From NCBI RefSeq assembly GCF_051307045.1, contig NZ_CP150452.1:1736001-1800000 (forward strand): a stretch of DNA of 64,000 bases. The letters are read 5' to 3'. Below, one piece after another: positions 53,987 to 63,254 of the stretch; within the stretch, counting starts at the first letter, position 1; each line of letters begins with the position of its first letter. The notes beneath the pieces were generated by a model. That model ran no database searches. It had not been told where the DNA came from and saw nothing but the letters and a program-made list of their open reading frames with translations. The position numbers and the translations under genes were made by a program. The DNA is from Dryocola sp031988645. Its GTDB lineage: Bacteria > Pseudomonadota > Gammaproteobacteria > Enterobacterales > Enterobacteriaceae.

Positions 53987-54949
53987 ATGAAGAAAAACCT
54001 TAGTCCCGCCGGCGATCGTATAACCGTGCTGCAAACCTTCGTGCGCATTGCTCAAAGCGGCAGCCTTTCGGCCGCGGCCGCGCAGCTGGGCACGTCGCAG
54101 CCCACCGTCAGCCGCCGCCTGCAGATGTTAGAGCAGATGCTGGGCGTGAAGTTAATTCAGCGCACCACGCACACCATGAAGCTGACCGACGACGGCGAGC
54201 GCTGCTATCAGCATGCGCGCAGGCTGATTGAGAACTGGCAAATCATGGAGGATGAGGTAAGCGGAGTACGGGATGAGCCCGTCGGCGTACTGCGCGTTCG
54301 CGCCCCCCACGCTTTTGGCCAGGATCAGCTTATCGGCCCGCTGGGCGATTACCTTCAGCGCTATCCGCAGATAAGCATCGAGTGGATCCTCAACGATCGG
54401 TCACCTGATTTTATTCCTGAGGGCATCGACTGCGCGATTCATGTCGGGCCGGTGACCGATCCCGCGGTCGTCGCGGTACTGCTCGCAGAAGTGCCGCGCA
54501 TCGTTGTGGCCGCGCCTTCACTGCTGGCAAACAGCGGCCCGGTGAAAGCGGTGGAGGAGCTGGCGCATCTGCCGTGGATCGCGCTGAACAGTTTTTATCG
54601 CAATGAGGTGACGCTCTGTCATAGGGTTCACGGCGAACCCTTCCGCTTTGATATTTCCCCACGGCTTAGCACCGACAGCCTGTACGCGGTACGGAAAGCC
54701 GCGTTGAACGGGCTTGGGGTGGCGATGGTTTCATCCTGGGTGGTGAAAAAGGATTTGCAAGAGGGCGCCCTGCAGCATATTTTGCCGGCCTGGCAGGCCG
54801 CGCCGCTGCCGATTTATCTGCTTTACCCTTACGCCAGCTATTATCCGGCCCGCCTGCGGAAATTTATTGCGCTGATGAAAGAGGTGATGCCCGGCCTTAC
54901 TGGGACAAGGCCTCCGGGGCAGATAAACGAAGCGGCGACAAGGACATAG
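53987..54949 (+). CDS. LysR-family regulator of the adjacent MFS gene
   Basis: 320 residues from ATG 53987. HTH TFVRIAQSGSLSAAAAQLGTSQPTVSRRLQMLEQMLG at about 14-50, effector domain with RVRAPHAFGQDQLIGPLGDYLQRYPQ. Divergent from the MFS transporter. Earlier in-frame codons run through the promoter region (TTATACACTTTACG). A GC-rich tail RPPGQINEAATRT ends it. Confidence 0.86.
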   Translation: MKKNLSPAGDRITVLQTFVRIAQSGSLSAAAAQLGTSQPTVSRRLQMLEQMLGVKLIQRTTHTMKLTDDGERCYQHARRLIENWQIMEDEVSGVRDEPVGVLRVRAPHAFGQDQLIGPLGDYLQRYPQISIEWILNDRSPDFIPEGIDCAIHVGPVTDPAVVAVLLAEVPRIVVAAPSLLANSGPVKAVEELAHLPWIALNSFYRNEVTLCHRVHGEPFRFDISPRLSTDSLYAVRKAALNGLGVAMVSSWVVKKDLQEGALQHILPAWQAAPLPIYLLYPYASYYPARLRKFIALMKEVMPGLTGTRPPGQINEAATRT

Positions 54950-55018
54950 AAAGCCTGATAATGAAAATAAGTCTTGCTTAGGCGGGGCGGGCGTGCGTAA
55001 ATGCGCCATCGGTTTGGA

Positions 55019-55167
55019 ACACAGACCTTATGAAAGCAGTTTTAGTAAAGCAGTTCACCATAGATACCCTTCTTCGTGAGTCTCCTCCTAAGCGCCTAAA
55101 TAAGAAACGATCTGCAATACAGACCACGTTCGCCACGTTAGGTGGCCAAATAATTGAGGAAGTATCT
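55019..55167 (+). promoter_or_regulatory. cspG-type cold-shock 5' leader
   Basis: About 150 nt of leader precede the cold-shock gene, as in cspA-family mRNAs, whose long leaders refold with temperature. It contains a cold-box-like TCTGCAATACAGACC at 55111 and GAGGAAG before the start. Open in frame with the CDS but not conserved as protein. Confidence 0.55.
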
Positions 55168-55380
55168 ATGTCTAACAAAATGACTGGTTTAGTAAAATGG
55201 TTTAACGCTGAAAAAGGTTTCGGCTTCATCACTCCTGACAACGGCAGCAAAGATGTGTTCGTACACTTCTCTGCAATCCAGAGCAACGATTTCAAAACTC
55301 TGGACGAAGGTCAGAAAGTTGAGTTCTCTATCGAGAACGGCGCTAAAGGCCCTGCGGCAGCAAACGTAGTTGCTCTGTAA
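55168..55380 (+). CDS. cspG: cold-shock protein, CspA family (CspG-like)
   Basis: 70 residues, single cold-shock domain with RNP1 KGFGFITP and RNP2 VFVHFSAIQ. MSNKMTGLVKWFNAEKGFGF and the tail GPAAANVVAL are closest to E. coli CspG among the cspA paralogues, so the symbol is by best resemblance. An RNA chaperone induced by cold. Start ATG 55168 follows the long leader. Confidence 0.9.
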   Translation: MSNKMTGLVKWFNAEKGFGFITPDNGSKDVFVHFSAIQSNDFKTLDEGQKVEFSIENGAKGPAAANVVAL

Positions 55381-55412
55381 GTCTTAAGACGCGCGCTGTT
55401 TTCAGCGCACTA

Positions 55413-55437
55413 AAAAACCCGCTTATGGCGGGTTTTT
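55413..55437 (+). terminator. cspG terminator
   Basis: 10-bp stem AAAAACCCGC (55413-55422) with GCGGGTTTTT (55428-55437), loop 5 nt, T run in the stem arm. 33 bp after the stop. Confidence 0.9.
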
Positions 55438-55558
55438 GCGTTTTCGGATGGCGGTAAAGCAGCGCGGTTTTTTGCGAAAACGCGATCTTAAGGCTAGGCT
55501 TGAAGTGAATATTTATTTTCATTACAAGCAGTTGGATGTTTTTTAAACAGGAGAGTTT

Positions 55559-55717
55559 ATGGGCTTTTGGCGCGTAGTTATCACTATTTTGCTCCCACCC
55601 CTTGGCGTACTTATCGGCAAAGGGTTTGGCTGGGCGTTTATTCTGAATATCATCCTGACGCTGCTGGGCTACATTCCGGGCCTGATTCACGCGTTCTGGA
55701 TACAAACCCGCGACTGA
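55559..55717 (+). CDS. yqaE: YqaE, Pmp3/UPF0057 small membrane protein
   Basis: 52 residues: MGFWRVVITILLPPLGVLIG, KGFGWAFILNIILTLLGYIP, GLIHAFWIQTRD. Two membrane helices, nearly identical to E. coli YqaE (52 residues). The Pmp3 family is stress-induced and linked to membrane potential. ACAGGAGAG lies 4 bp before the ATG. Confidence 0.92.
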   Translation: MGFWRVVITILLPPLGVLIGKGFGWAFILNIILTLLGYIPGLIHAFWIQTRD

Positions 55718-55787
55718 TTTACATTTGCGGCTTTACACGAAAAGCGTGTAAAAAAACAGGCTCATCTGAGCCTGTTTAACTACGGGA

Positions 55788-56079
55788 TTAGTTGGAGCAA
55801 TAAACGCGGGCGTCACGCGGGGTGTAAATCCCAAAGGTGACCACGCCCAGCAGGCCCGTCAACGAAGGTTTGCTGTACTTCAGTACGCACCACTTTATCC
55901 GCCCCGCCGCAAACGGCCGCCGCGTCAATCGTTTTGCTCTGGCCGATACCTGACACGAAAAAGTGATGGGTCGTGACCTGTTTTGGCGTTTCGGCAATGT
56001 CATTTTTAACCTTGAAGCTTTGCTGAGCACAGCCCGCCAGCATCATGGTGGTTGCTACGGCAATCATTAACTTTTTCAT
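55788..56079 (-). CDS. Bor-family lipoprotein (apparent frameshift)
   Basis: Corrected: 96 residues. Lipoprotein signal MKKLMIAVATTMMLAGC, then QQSFKVKNDIAETPKQVTTHHFFVSGIGQSKTIDAAAVCGGADKVVRTEVQQTFVDGLLGVVTFGIYTPRDARVYC. This is the Bor family of phage lambda, a serum-resistance lipoprotein of lysogens. The frame breaks at 55853-55857 (GGCCC for GGCC). Bor genes are usually prophage cargo, which fits the icd scar 4.5 kb away. Confidence 0.88.
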
Positions 56080-56498
56080 TATCTTCCTTAAATTTAATTA
56101 TTTGGCTCTCTGAGCGATCTGCGGCACAGCCTGTTCGCCCAACATGGAATTAATATAAGCAAAGAAAAATATCAAGGAAAATAAACATCTACCGATATTG
56201 GAGTATGAATTCAGGGCGGCGGGTAACCATGAAATATTATGCTTTAAGTTTATTGTCCTCCTTTATGATTATGGGTTTTCAACACAGATAAGAGCGAAGA
56301 ATTTGCCAGCCGCGCCGGCGAAAATAAGCAGCATTGCGATGAGGCCACTTTTCGTCGTGCGTATCGTAGGGGATAAGCCTGTGCATAATGCAGAAGCTCG
56401 ACAGTATAAAAAACGCTCAATAAGTTTTGGCACTGTTTACTTTTACAGCTAAGAATGTTCTGATATTTCGCGTAAGCGACCAGAACAAGAGAAGTGAT
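56080..56498. other. intergenic region, no supported gene
   Basis: 419 bp. A 20-codon frame at 56230-56292 (MKYYALSLLSSFMIMGFQHR) with a weak ribosome site is the only candidate and is not convincing. The DNA is AT-rich near 56.1-56.3 kb. Confidence 0.45.
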
Positions 56499-56804
56499 AT
56501 GTTTCAGTTAAAGCCGGGCACCCTGGCGATGATTATCGGCTCCCGTACCGCCAGAGGCCGGATCAATATTGGTAAAGCCGTCGAGCTGTTTGGTTTGTGC
56601 CTGCCAGGCGAGCGTTTTGTTAATCCGGTTACGGGCGTTATCACCCAGCTGCCGCTGGCAGCGAATTATCCCCTGTGGTTAGTCACCGGCGACGTAGTGG
56701 CGTTTGACGGGCGGGAAGGGTATGCCTTCGTTCGCGCCGAACACCTTATGCCGCTCGACAAGCCTTCCGTTTCGCAGGTGAATGAAAAGCAGGCCGTTCT
56801 TTAG
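56499..56804 (+). CDS. hypothetical protein of about 100 residues
   Basis: 101 residues from ATG 56499 with AAGAGAAG upstream. Sequence MFQLKPGTLAMIIGSRTARGRINIGKAVELFGLCLPGERFVNPVTGVITQLPL looks like a small beta-barrel domain (GAMIIGSR-type strands) often seen as unnamed enterobacterial or phage proteins. Function unknown. Its stop overlaps the convergent yeaO stop by 4 bp. Confidence 0.65.
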   Translation: MFQLKPGTLAMIIGSRTARGRINIGKAVELFGLCLPGERFVNPVTGVITQLPLAANYPLWLVTGDVVAFDGREGYAFVRAEHLMPLDKPSVSQVNEKQAVL

Positions 56805-57152
56805 CTTTTCAGCCGGCGTAAAAAATCAGCCAGCACCAGCGCGTGGTTCTGCGCGGTATTTTTTGCGCCATACAGCAGGGTAACCGTTTCTTTCTGCGCG
56901 CGCTTTGCCAGCGCCTGCGCCGCGTCACCCGCCTTATTAAGCTCTTCCCGGTAGCATTTGCTGAATTCGCTAAAATCGATGGTTTCGCCGTGAAAGGCCT
57001 TACGCAGCTCCGCTGAGGGCGCAAGCGTTTTGGCCCACTCATCGTAGCGCAGCTCCGTTTTCTTTATGCCGCGCGGCCACAGGCGGTCCACCAGCACCCG
57101 ATAGCCATCGTCCTGGGCGGCCCTCATCGTAAATGCGTTTGCAGCGGATCAT
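56801..57152 (-). CDS. yeaO: YeaO, DUF488 family (apparent frameshift)
   Basis: Corrected: 116 residues, beginning MIRCKRIYDEAAQDDGYRVLVDRLWPRGIKK from ATG 57152. DUF488 signature DRLWPRGI and LLYGAKNTAQNHALVLADFL match E. coli YeaO. The frame breaks at 57119-57123 (GGCCC for GGCC). Start overlaps the upstream DUF523 stop by ATGA. In E. coli yeaO is next to nimT/nimR, also found in this region. Function unknown. Confidence 0.87.
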
Positions 57153-57652
57153 AACGCCTCCTTTTCGAACTCTTCTAGCCGGCTTATCAGCTCCGGAAGC
57201 TGGTGTTCGGCATAAACCTCGACGCCATGCTGACGCAGCAGCGCCGCCGCCACGCCCATGCCGGGCAACGTCGCGCCCCGGAAATGTCCATCGTAAACCT
57301 TTTGGCTGCCGCAGGTCGGGCTGCCGTCGGTGAGCAGGGCGAACCGGCAGCCGTTTTCCCGGGCGGTTCTGAGCGCAAGCCAGGCGGCCAGCAGGTAAGC
57401 CTGGGTGACATCGCGGCCGTCGCTTTCCAGGATGCGCGCTGCGCCAGTTAATGCGTCAACGCCGTCACCGCCGGCGATTTCCGCAGGCAGGCGCGGCGTA
57501 ACCAGCCCGGCGGCAAGCTCGGGGCAGTGAATGACCAGGCGCTGCTGTCGCCGCCAGCGTTCTAAAGCTTCTGCCATCAAGGGTTTATCGCGGCCGTTAT
57601 AGCGTACTTTAAACCCCATCAAACAGGCGCTGACCAGAATTTTTGCTTTCAT
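57149..57652 (-). CDS. DUF523 family protein
   Basis: 167 residues. Conserved cysteines and motifs of DUF523: KILVSACLMGFKVRYNG, HCPELAAGLVTPRLPAEI, GCRFALLTDGSPTCGSQKVYDG. Possibly a metal or Fe-S binding protein; a role in tRNA or metabolite modification has been suggested for the family but not settled. Translationally coupled to yeaO. Confidence 0.82.
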   Translation of the reverse strand: MKAKILVSACLMGFKVRYNGRDKPLMAEALERWRRQQRLVIHCPELAAGLVTPRLPAEIAGGDGVDALTGAARILESDGRDVTQAYLLAAWLALRTARENGCRFALLTDGSPTCGSQKVYDGHFRGATLPGMGVAAALLRQHGVEVYAEHQLPELISRLEEFEKEAL

Positions 57653-57808
57653 CGCTAAGGCTTTTTGCGGGACGGGAGACTAAGGTACTACAGGGCGGCG
57701 GTCGGTTTCCACCCTGCCAATTTTCGGCGTTGTCAGGTAAACCTTAAGCGTCTATTCTATGCTTCCTTATGTTGTCCCTCGCTTGCAAACATAAGGATAA
57801 TCAAACAA

Positions 57809-58516
57809 ATGCCAGCCTCCGTTCTGAAATCCACTCTTCGTATCGCCCTGGTCGGGGATTTTAACCCGGCGGTTATTGCGCACCAGGCTATTCCACCGGC
57901 TTTAGATAACGCGGCGGCCGTCGTCGGCGTGACCGCGGACTACGACTGGCTGCCCACGCCGGAAGTCGTCAGCCCGGAAGATTTGGTCGGTTACGATGCC
58001 ATCTGGTGCGTTCCCGCAAGCCCCTACCAGAATGACGACGGCGCGTTTCTGGCGATACGCTATGCGCGCGAAAACGCTATTCCGTTCCTCGGCACCTGCG
58101 GAGGATTTCAGTATGCGATCGTTGAGTATGCCCGCCATGTTATGGGCTGGGATGACGCGGGGCACGCGGAAACGGACAGCGACGGGCGGCTGGTTATTGC
58201 GCCATTAACCTGCTCGCTGGTGGAGAAACCCGACGTTATTGAGCTTGCGGAAGATTCAAAAATTGCCCGCGCCTACGGCACGACAAAAATCGAAGAGGGC
58301 TACCATTGCAATTACGGCATTGCCGGGCTGTTTGCCGCAGCGCTTGAGCATCAGCCGCTAAAAGCGACGGGGTGGGATAAGCAGGGCGAGATCCGCGCGG
58401 TGGAGCTGGCCGATCATCCGTTCTTTGTGGGCACGCTCTTCCAGCATGAACGCAACGCCTTAAAAGAGCGGCCGGCGCCTCTGGTTGAGGCCTTGCTTCG
58501 CGCAGCAAGGCTTTAG
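57809..58516 (+). CDS. CTP-synthase-like class I glutamine amidotransferase domain protein
   Basis: 235 residues from ATG 57809 with AAGGATAA upstream. Nucleophile motif PFLGTCGGFQYAIVEYARHV with the catalytic Cys at about 96, and the His-Glu end PFFVGTLFQHERNA near 216. It resembles the glutaminase domain of CTP synthase but has no synthetase domain, so it is either a free amidotransferase or a hydrolase of a glutamyl compound. A longer in-frame start at 57665 is not supported. Confidence 0.78.
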   Translation: MPASVLKSTLRIALVGDFNPAVIAHQAIPPALDNAAAVVGVTADYDWLPTPEVVSPEDLVGYDAIWCVPASPYQNDDGAFLAIRYARENAIPFLGTCGGFQYAIVEYARHVMGWDDAGHAETDSDGRLVIAPLTCSLVEKPDVIELAEDSKIARAYGTTKIEEGYHCNYGIAGLFAAALEHQPLKATGWDKQGEIRAVELADHPFFVGTLFQHERNALKERPAPLVEALLRAARL

Positions 58517-58553
58517 AATAAAGGGGCGGGTAAACACGTTACCCGCCGGTAAA

Positions 58554-59303
58554 TCAAACCCTGGCCGCCCTGAGCAGCAGGAAAGGCGGGCGGCGGCATT
58601 GATTCGCAAGGTCCGGCCGCAAAGCAACCGCCTCGTCGCGCGGCTTTGGCTCAAGCAGGCGAGTCACCGCAAACCCGCTATCCAGCAGCGTATTGACGTA
58701 GGTTTCCACCGTCCGATGGTATTTCTGCACGTCCTCCACAAACCAGGTGGTGTGCCGCAGCGTTTGTTGCTGGTAGTGGTCCACCGGCCAGACGTCGCCC
58801 TTTTCATAAGGCACCCAGCCAACCTGAAAAGCCGTGCACATTGGATGCTCGACGGAAAAGATAAACTGGCCGCCGGGTTTTAACGAGGCGAAAACTTTTT
58901 TACACAGCGCGCTGAAATCTTTGATGTAATGCAGCGCCAGCGAAGAGACGGCCAGATCAAACTGCTGCTCCTGAGCCTGAAAATCCTCAATGGCGAGATG
59001 CTGGTAAACAATGTTTTCGTCATTCGTACCGGCCCTGGCCTGAGCGAGCATTTTCTCCGAAACATCCACGCCATGAATATATGCCGCGCCCTGGCGGCGG
59101 GCGTAGCGGGCGAAATCCCCGAAGCCGCAGCCGAGATCGAGGATCGTTAACCCCTTGAGCTCGGGCAGCAGAGAATAGAGCGCGGGCAGCTCCAGTAAGC
59201 CATTCAGGCCGGAATCGTTCTCACGCAGCTGCCGGTAATTTTCAAAAAAAACCGGGTCGTCAAAAATATTCTGCGGTGCTGATGGTTTCGCTTCGTTGTG
59301 CAT
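58554..59303 (-). CDS. SAM-dependent methyltransferase
   Basis: 249 residues. Motif I ILDLGCGFGDFARYARRQGA at about 54-73, acidic loop GVDVSEKMLAQAR, post-I FDLAVSSLALHYI, motif III LKPGGQFIFSVEHP. Class I fold, related to small-molecule methyltransferases. A second, unrelated one is at 23629-24393. Between the amidotransferase and nimT genes; substrate unknown. Confidence 0.85.
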   Translation of the reverse strand: MHNEAKPSAPQNIFDDPVFFENYRQLRENDSGLNGLLELPALYSLLPELKGLTILDLGCGFGDFARYARRQGAAYIHGVDVSEKMLAQARAGTNDENIVYQHLAIEDFQAQEQQFDLAVSSLALHYIKDFSALCKKVFASLKPGGQFIFSVEHPMCTAFQVGWVPYEKGDVWPVDHYQQQTLRHTTWFVEDVQKYHRTVETYVNTLLDSGFAVTRLLEPKPRDEAVALRPDLANQCRRPPFLLLRAARV

Positions 59304-59338
59304 TGTCGCTCTCCATTATGGTGATGCCGCTCAGGGCA

Positions 59339-60541
59339 TCAGCGCTTCGCGTTAGCCGCGGAGCCGATTTCAGCGTTGCGGCCGGCCCGGGCGCCGAATG
59401 CCGCCATGGCTATAGAGAGTAACGCGCATCCCAGCAGAGGCAAGCTCCAGCTGCCTGAAACGTCGTGAATTTTGCCCATCAGCGGCGGGCCGAAGGCCGC
59501 CAGCAAATAGCCCACGCACTGCGCCATACCCGAAAGCGCGGCCGCCTGATGCGCAGAACAGGTGCGTAGGCCGATAAACGACAGCCCCAGAATCATCGCC
59601 GCGCCTGAGCCAAAGCCGCCGATACAAACCCACAGGCCCGCGAGGCCGGGCAGCAGCCACAGGCCGACCGCGCTCAGACACCACAGCATGGCCATCAATA
59701 CCGCAATCCCGCGCTGATCTTTCAGGCGGCTTAGCATCAGGCCGATAACCAGGCCGGGGATCGCCGTCGCCAGCTGCAGCAGGCCGTGCAGGGAGCCCGC
59801 CTGCGCCTCGCTGTAACCATAGCTGATGAGGATCGAAGGCAGCCAGCCGATGATGACGTAGTAAATCAGCGAGTTAATACCCAGATACATCGTCACCTGC
59901 CAGGCGAGCGGCGAAGACCAGATCCCGCGGCTGTGCAGCGCGGCGTTAGCGCTGAGGCTGGCGGGCGCGTGGTTCGCCAGCTGCGGCAGCCACAGCAGCA
60001 GCGCGACGACAGGGAAGATCATCAGCGCCATTAGCGCTCCTTGCCAGCCGTAGCCGTGCAGCGCGACGGGAACCACCATTACGGAACCGATAGCCGCCGC
60101 CACGCCCATCGTCAGCGAGTAGGCGCCGGTAAGCCGCGCCACCTGGCCGGGGAAGTCCCGCTTGATAAGGCCCGGTAGCAGCACGTTGCCCATCGCAATA
60201 CCGCAGCCAATAATCGCGGTGCCGACATACAGCAGCGCAGCGCTGCCCGCCGAGCGAAGCGCGATGCCCGCGCAGATGATGATCAGGGCGCCAAACAGGC
60301 TGCGCTCGGTGCCGAAGCGCCGGGCAATGCCTGCCGCCAGGGGCGAAACAACCGCGAAGGCCAGCAGGGGCAGCGTCGTCAATACTCCGGTCTGAGCCGT
60401 GGTTAAGCCGAAGGTCGCGCGCACCATATCCAGCAGCGGGGCCGCGCCGGTAAAGGTGACGCGCAGCGTGGTGGCGATCGTCAGAATGCCGAGCAGCAGC
60501 AGGCCGTGCTTTTTTATGCTCGCTGAAGAGGAAGGGGTCAT
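59339..60541 (-). CDS. nimT: NimT (YeaN), MFS 2-nitroimidazole exporter, CynX family
   Basis: 400 residues, 12 helices, CynX/NimT subfamily (LRVTFTGAAPLLDMVRATFGLTTAQTGVLTTLPLLAF). In E. coli, nimT expels 2-nitroimidazole and is repressed by NimR. Divergent AraC-family gene 98 bp away, with yeaO nearby, reproduces the E. coli yeaM-yeaN-yeaO neighbourhood. Orthology is inferred from family and context. Confidence 0.82.
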   Translation of the reverse strand: MTPSSSASIKKHGLLLLGILTIATTLRVTFTGAAPLLDMVRATFGLTTAQTGVLTTLPLLAFAVVSPLAAGIARRFGTERSLFGALIIICAGIALRSAGSAALLYVGTAIIGCGIAMGNVLLPGLIKRDFPGQVARLTGAYSLTMGVAAAIGSVMVVPVALHGYGWQGALMALMIFPVVALLLWLPQLANHAPASLSANAALHSRGIWSSPLAWQVTMYLGINSLIYYVIIGWLPSILISYGYSEAQAGSLHGLLQLATAIPGLVIGLMLSRLKDQRGIAVLMAMLWCLSAVGLWLLPGLAGLWVCIGGFGSGAAMILGLSFIGLRTCSAHQAAALSGMAQCVGYLLAAFGPPLMGKIHDVSGSWSLPLLGCALLSIAMAAFGARAGRNAEIGSAANAKR

Positions 60542-60639
60542 TTTTCATATCCGTTAAAATCGAGGCCTAAAGATACACGCTTCTGCCTTTGAGCAAATCA
60601 ACGTAAAATGACAGTTTATCCCTAAATTCGGACAGAATA

Positions 60640-61425
60640 ATGGAGCGTGGTTTAGCCCTGGAAGGATTTGACCCGGACAGCAGCCCGCAGCCGGCGCAGG
60701 CTTTTCGCATACGCGTGGCGGAAAGCGTCAAGGAGATCCCTTTTCACCAGCACCGCAAGGGCCAGCTGATCGTTGCCCTGCACGGCGGGATAACCTGCGA
60801 GGTGGAGCAGGCGATGTGGATGGTGCCGACGCAGTACGCGGTGTGGATCCCCGGATCGATGCCGCACAGCAACCGCGCCACGACCAACGCGCGCATCTGC
60901 TTTTTGTTTATTGAACCCGGCGCGGTGACGATGCCGGATCAGTGCTGCACGCTAAAAATTTCCCCGCTGGTGCGCGAGCTGATTCTGCATTTAGCCCGGC
61001 ATCCTCATGACGCCGATGAGACGCCGGCGCGGCAGCGGCTGGTGCAGGTTCTGTTCGACGAGCTGCCGCACCAGCCGGTTGAACAGCTGCGTTTGCCGAT
61101 GTCCCAGCATCCGAAAATCCGTCAGATTGCCGAAAGGCTGGCGCAGAACCCGCAGGAGCGGCGGACGCTGGCCCAGTGGGCGTCAATGCTGGCCATGAGC
61201 GAGCGAAACCTGGCGCGGCTGGTGGTCAAAGAGACGGGGCTGAGCTTCCGCCGCTGGCGCCAGCAGCTGCAGCTGATTGTGGCCCTGCAGCTTTTAATCG
61301 ATGGCGAAGCGGTGCAGAAGGTGGCGGACGCGCTGGGATATGAGTCCACCAACGCGTTTATCACCATGTTCAGAAAAGCACTGGGAACGACGCCGGGGCG
61401 CTACCTGGCGTCGCTTACCTCCTAG
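60640..61425 (+). CDS. nimR: NimR (YeaM), AraC-family regulator of nimT
   Basis: 261 residues. N-terminal cupin sensor domain (EIPFHQHRKGQLIVALHGGITCEVEQAMWMVPTQYAVWIPGSMPHSNRA), C-terminal double HTH (RTLAQWASMLAMSERNLARLV and VQKVADALGYESTNAFITMFRKALGTTPGRYL). Divergent from nimT, as in E. coli. Its stop overlaps the convergent chemoreceptor stop by 4 bp (CTAG). Confidence 0.84.
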   Translation: MERGLALEGFDPDSSPQPAQAFRIRVAESVKEIPFHQHRKGQLIVALHGGITCEVEQAMWMVPTQYAVWIPGSMPHSNRATTNARICFLFIEPGAVTMPDQCCTLKISPLVRELILHLARHPHDADETPARQRLVQVLFDELPHQPVEQLRLPMSQHPKIRQIAERLAQNPQERRTLAQWASMLAMSERNLARLVVKETGLSFRRWRQQLQLIVALQLLIDGEAVQKVADALGYESTNAFITMFRKALGTTPGRYLASLTS

Positions 61426-62960
61426 ACGGCGCTGTTCAGCCGGAACTGCGAGACGACCTCGCGCAGCCCGCGGGTCTGGTCAAGCAGCGACTCCGCCGCC
61501 GCCGCGGCCTGGTTTACCATCGCCGCGTTCTGCTGCGTGGTGACGTCCATCTGGCTGATGGCGGTGCTCACCTGCGCAATGCCGCTGCTTTGCTCTTTGC
61601 TGGCATGGGTAATTTCCGCCATCAGCGCCGCCACGCGTTTGACGTCCGTTACTGCGGTATTGATGGTTTTGCCCGCTTCGTTCACCAGCTCGCTGCCGTG
61701 CGTGACCTGCGAAACGGAATTCTCAATCAGCACTTTTATCTCTTTTGCCGCGCCCGCGCTGCGGCTTGCCAGGCTGCGAACCTCTCCGGCAACCACCGCG
61801 AATCCACGTCCCTGATCTCCGGCGCGGGCGGCTTCCACGGCGGCGTTAAGCGCGAGGATATTGGTCTGGAAGGCGATGCCGTCAATGACGCTGATGATGT
61901 CGGTGATTTTGCTGGCGGAGGCGGAGATATCGTCCATGGTCTGCACCACGCGGGCGACGACCGCGCCGCCCTGTTCGGCGCTGCGTGACGCCGTCGCCGC
62001 AAGCTGGCTGGCGGTCTGCGCGTTTTCGGCGTTCTGTTTCACCGTCGCCGTCATCTGCTCCATTGAAGAGGCGGTCTGCTCCAGCGCGCTTGCCTGCTCT
62101 TCGGTGCGGGAGGCCAGATCCTGGTTGCCGCTGGCAATTTCACCGGAGCTGTTGGTGATATGGTTGCTACTCTCATGGACGATATTAATGATCATCATTA
62201 ATTCTTCGCACATGGTCTTCATGGCGGCCATCACGCTTTGCGTATCGCCTTCGCGCACCGGCACATGGCGGGTCAGATCGCCGTTGGCGACGGCATTGGC
62301 GATCTCAGCCACCTGCGCAGGTTCGGCGCCCAGCGAACGGAAAATACTGCGGTGCACCCAGTAGCCGATAAGCAGCAGCAGTAAGACCGCGGCGCCGGAG
62401 CCGATCAGCTGCCATTTTACCGACTTGCTGGCGCTGGTCTGCGCGTCGTCCACGGCGCTGTTGGCATAATTCGAAGAGTCCTGCACAAAGGCGGTAATGC
62501 CTTTCTCATGGGCGAAGAAATGCTTGTCTGCCGCTTTGAGCTGCTCGAAGAGCGGCGTCGGCGCGCCGCTGCGAATCAGTTCGATTAAATCATTCGCGTC
62601 TTTAATCATCTCCAGTCCGGCGGCGTACTGCGCGCCGAGCAGCTTTTCCTGCAGCTGCGCAGGCAAAACGCTTTTCCAGTAATCAATTCTCTGGTGCCAT
62701 TTTTTGCTCAGGCGCTGTATTTCGCCGTCGGCCTGGTCGACGGTGAGGGTGCCTTCAACCACGCGGGAAAGCACCAGCCGCATCTCGATAAGATAGACCG
62801 GCGCGGGATGAATATCCGCCACCAGATCCTTCGCCAGCATGCCGTTTGCGGTTTTTTGCGCGCTTTGCTGGCTGCCGTAGATGGAAATCGCGGTAACCAG
62901 CGCTGACATCAGGACCGAGCAGCAGATCAACAACAATAAATTGTGGGTCAGTGATTTCAT
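61422..62960 (-). CDS. methyl-accepting chemotaxis protein
   Basis: 512 residues from ATG 62960 with GGAGAATAAAA upstream. N-terminal membrane helix, a periplasmic four-helix-type ligand domain (about 35-185), second helix VKWQLIGSGAAVLLLLLIGYW, HAMP, methylation helices (EEQASALEQTASSMEQMTATVKQNAENA) and the hairpin tip GIAFQTNILALNAAVEAARAGDQGRGFAVVAGEVRSLA. It lacks the NWETF C-terminal pentapeptide of high-abundance receptors, so it probably relies on others for adaptation. Ligand unknown. Confidence 0.9.
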   Translation of the reverse strand: MKSLTHNLLLLICCSVLMSALVTAISIYGSQQSAQKTANGMLAKDLVADIHPAPVYLIEMRLVLSRVVEGTLTVDQADGEIQRLSKKWHQRIDYWKSVLPAQLQEKLLGAQYAAGLEMIKDANDLIELIRSGAPTPLFEQLKAADKHFFAHEKGITAFVQDSSNYANSAVDDAQTSASKSVKWQLIGSGAAVLLLLLIGYWVHRSIFRSLGAEPAQVAEIANAVANGDLTRHVPVREGDTQSVMAAMKTMCEELMMIINIVHESSNHITNSSGEIASGNQDLASRTEEQASALEQTASSMEQMTATVKQNAENAQTASQLAATASRSAEQGGAVVARVVQTMDDISASASKITDIISVIDGIAFQTNILALNAAVEAARAGDQGRGFAVVAGEVRSLASRSAGAAKEIKVLIENSVSQVTHGSELVNEAGKTINTAVTDVKRVAALMAEITHASKEQSSGIAQVSTAISQMDVTTQQNAAMVNQAAAAAESLLDQTRGLREVVSQFRLNSAV

Positions 62961-63254
62961 TTTTATTCTCCTGTTAACTGGCAAGGTTATCGGCCCCGGC
63001 GAAAAGAAACTTTTTACCGCGATGTTAAAAACGAAAGCGTCATCACACTTTATTGCCATAATTCTTCGTTTTTTATTTTTAAAAACAGTTTGTTAGAGAA
63101 ACCATTTCAAAATCCATAAGCAAAACTTTTAACAGAACGCTAACTAAGACGTTTTGTGCATAAGCAAAGGATTTTTTAGCATTGGCAGCGCACGCGCCGT
63201 TGTGGGAGCGTAAGGCCGTAGCCCGCTAACAGGCGGGGATAACAAGGAAAATCT

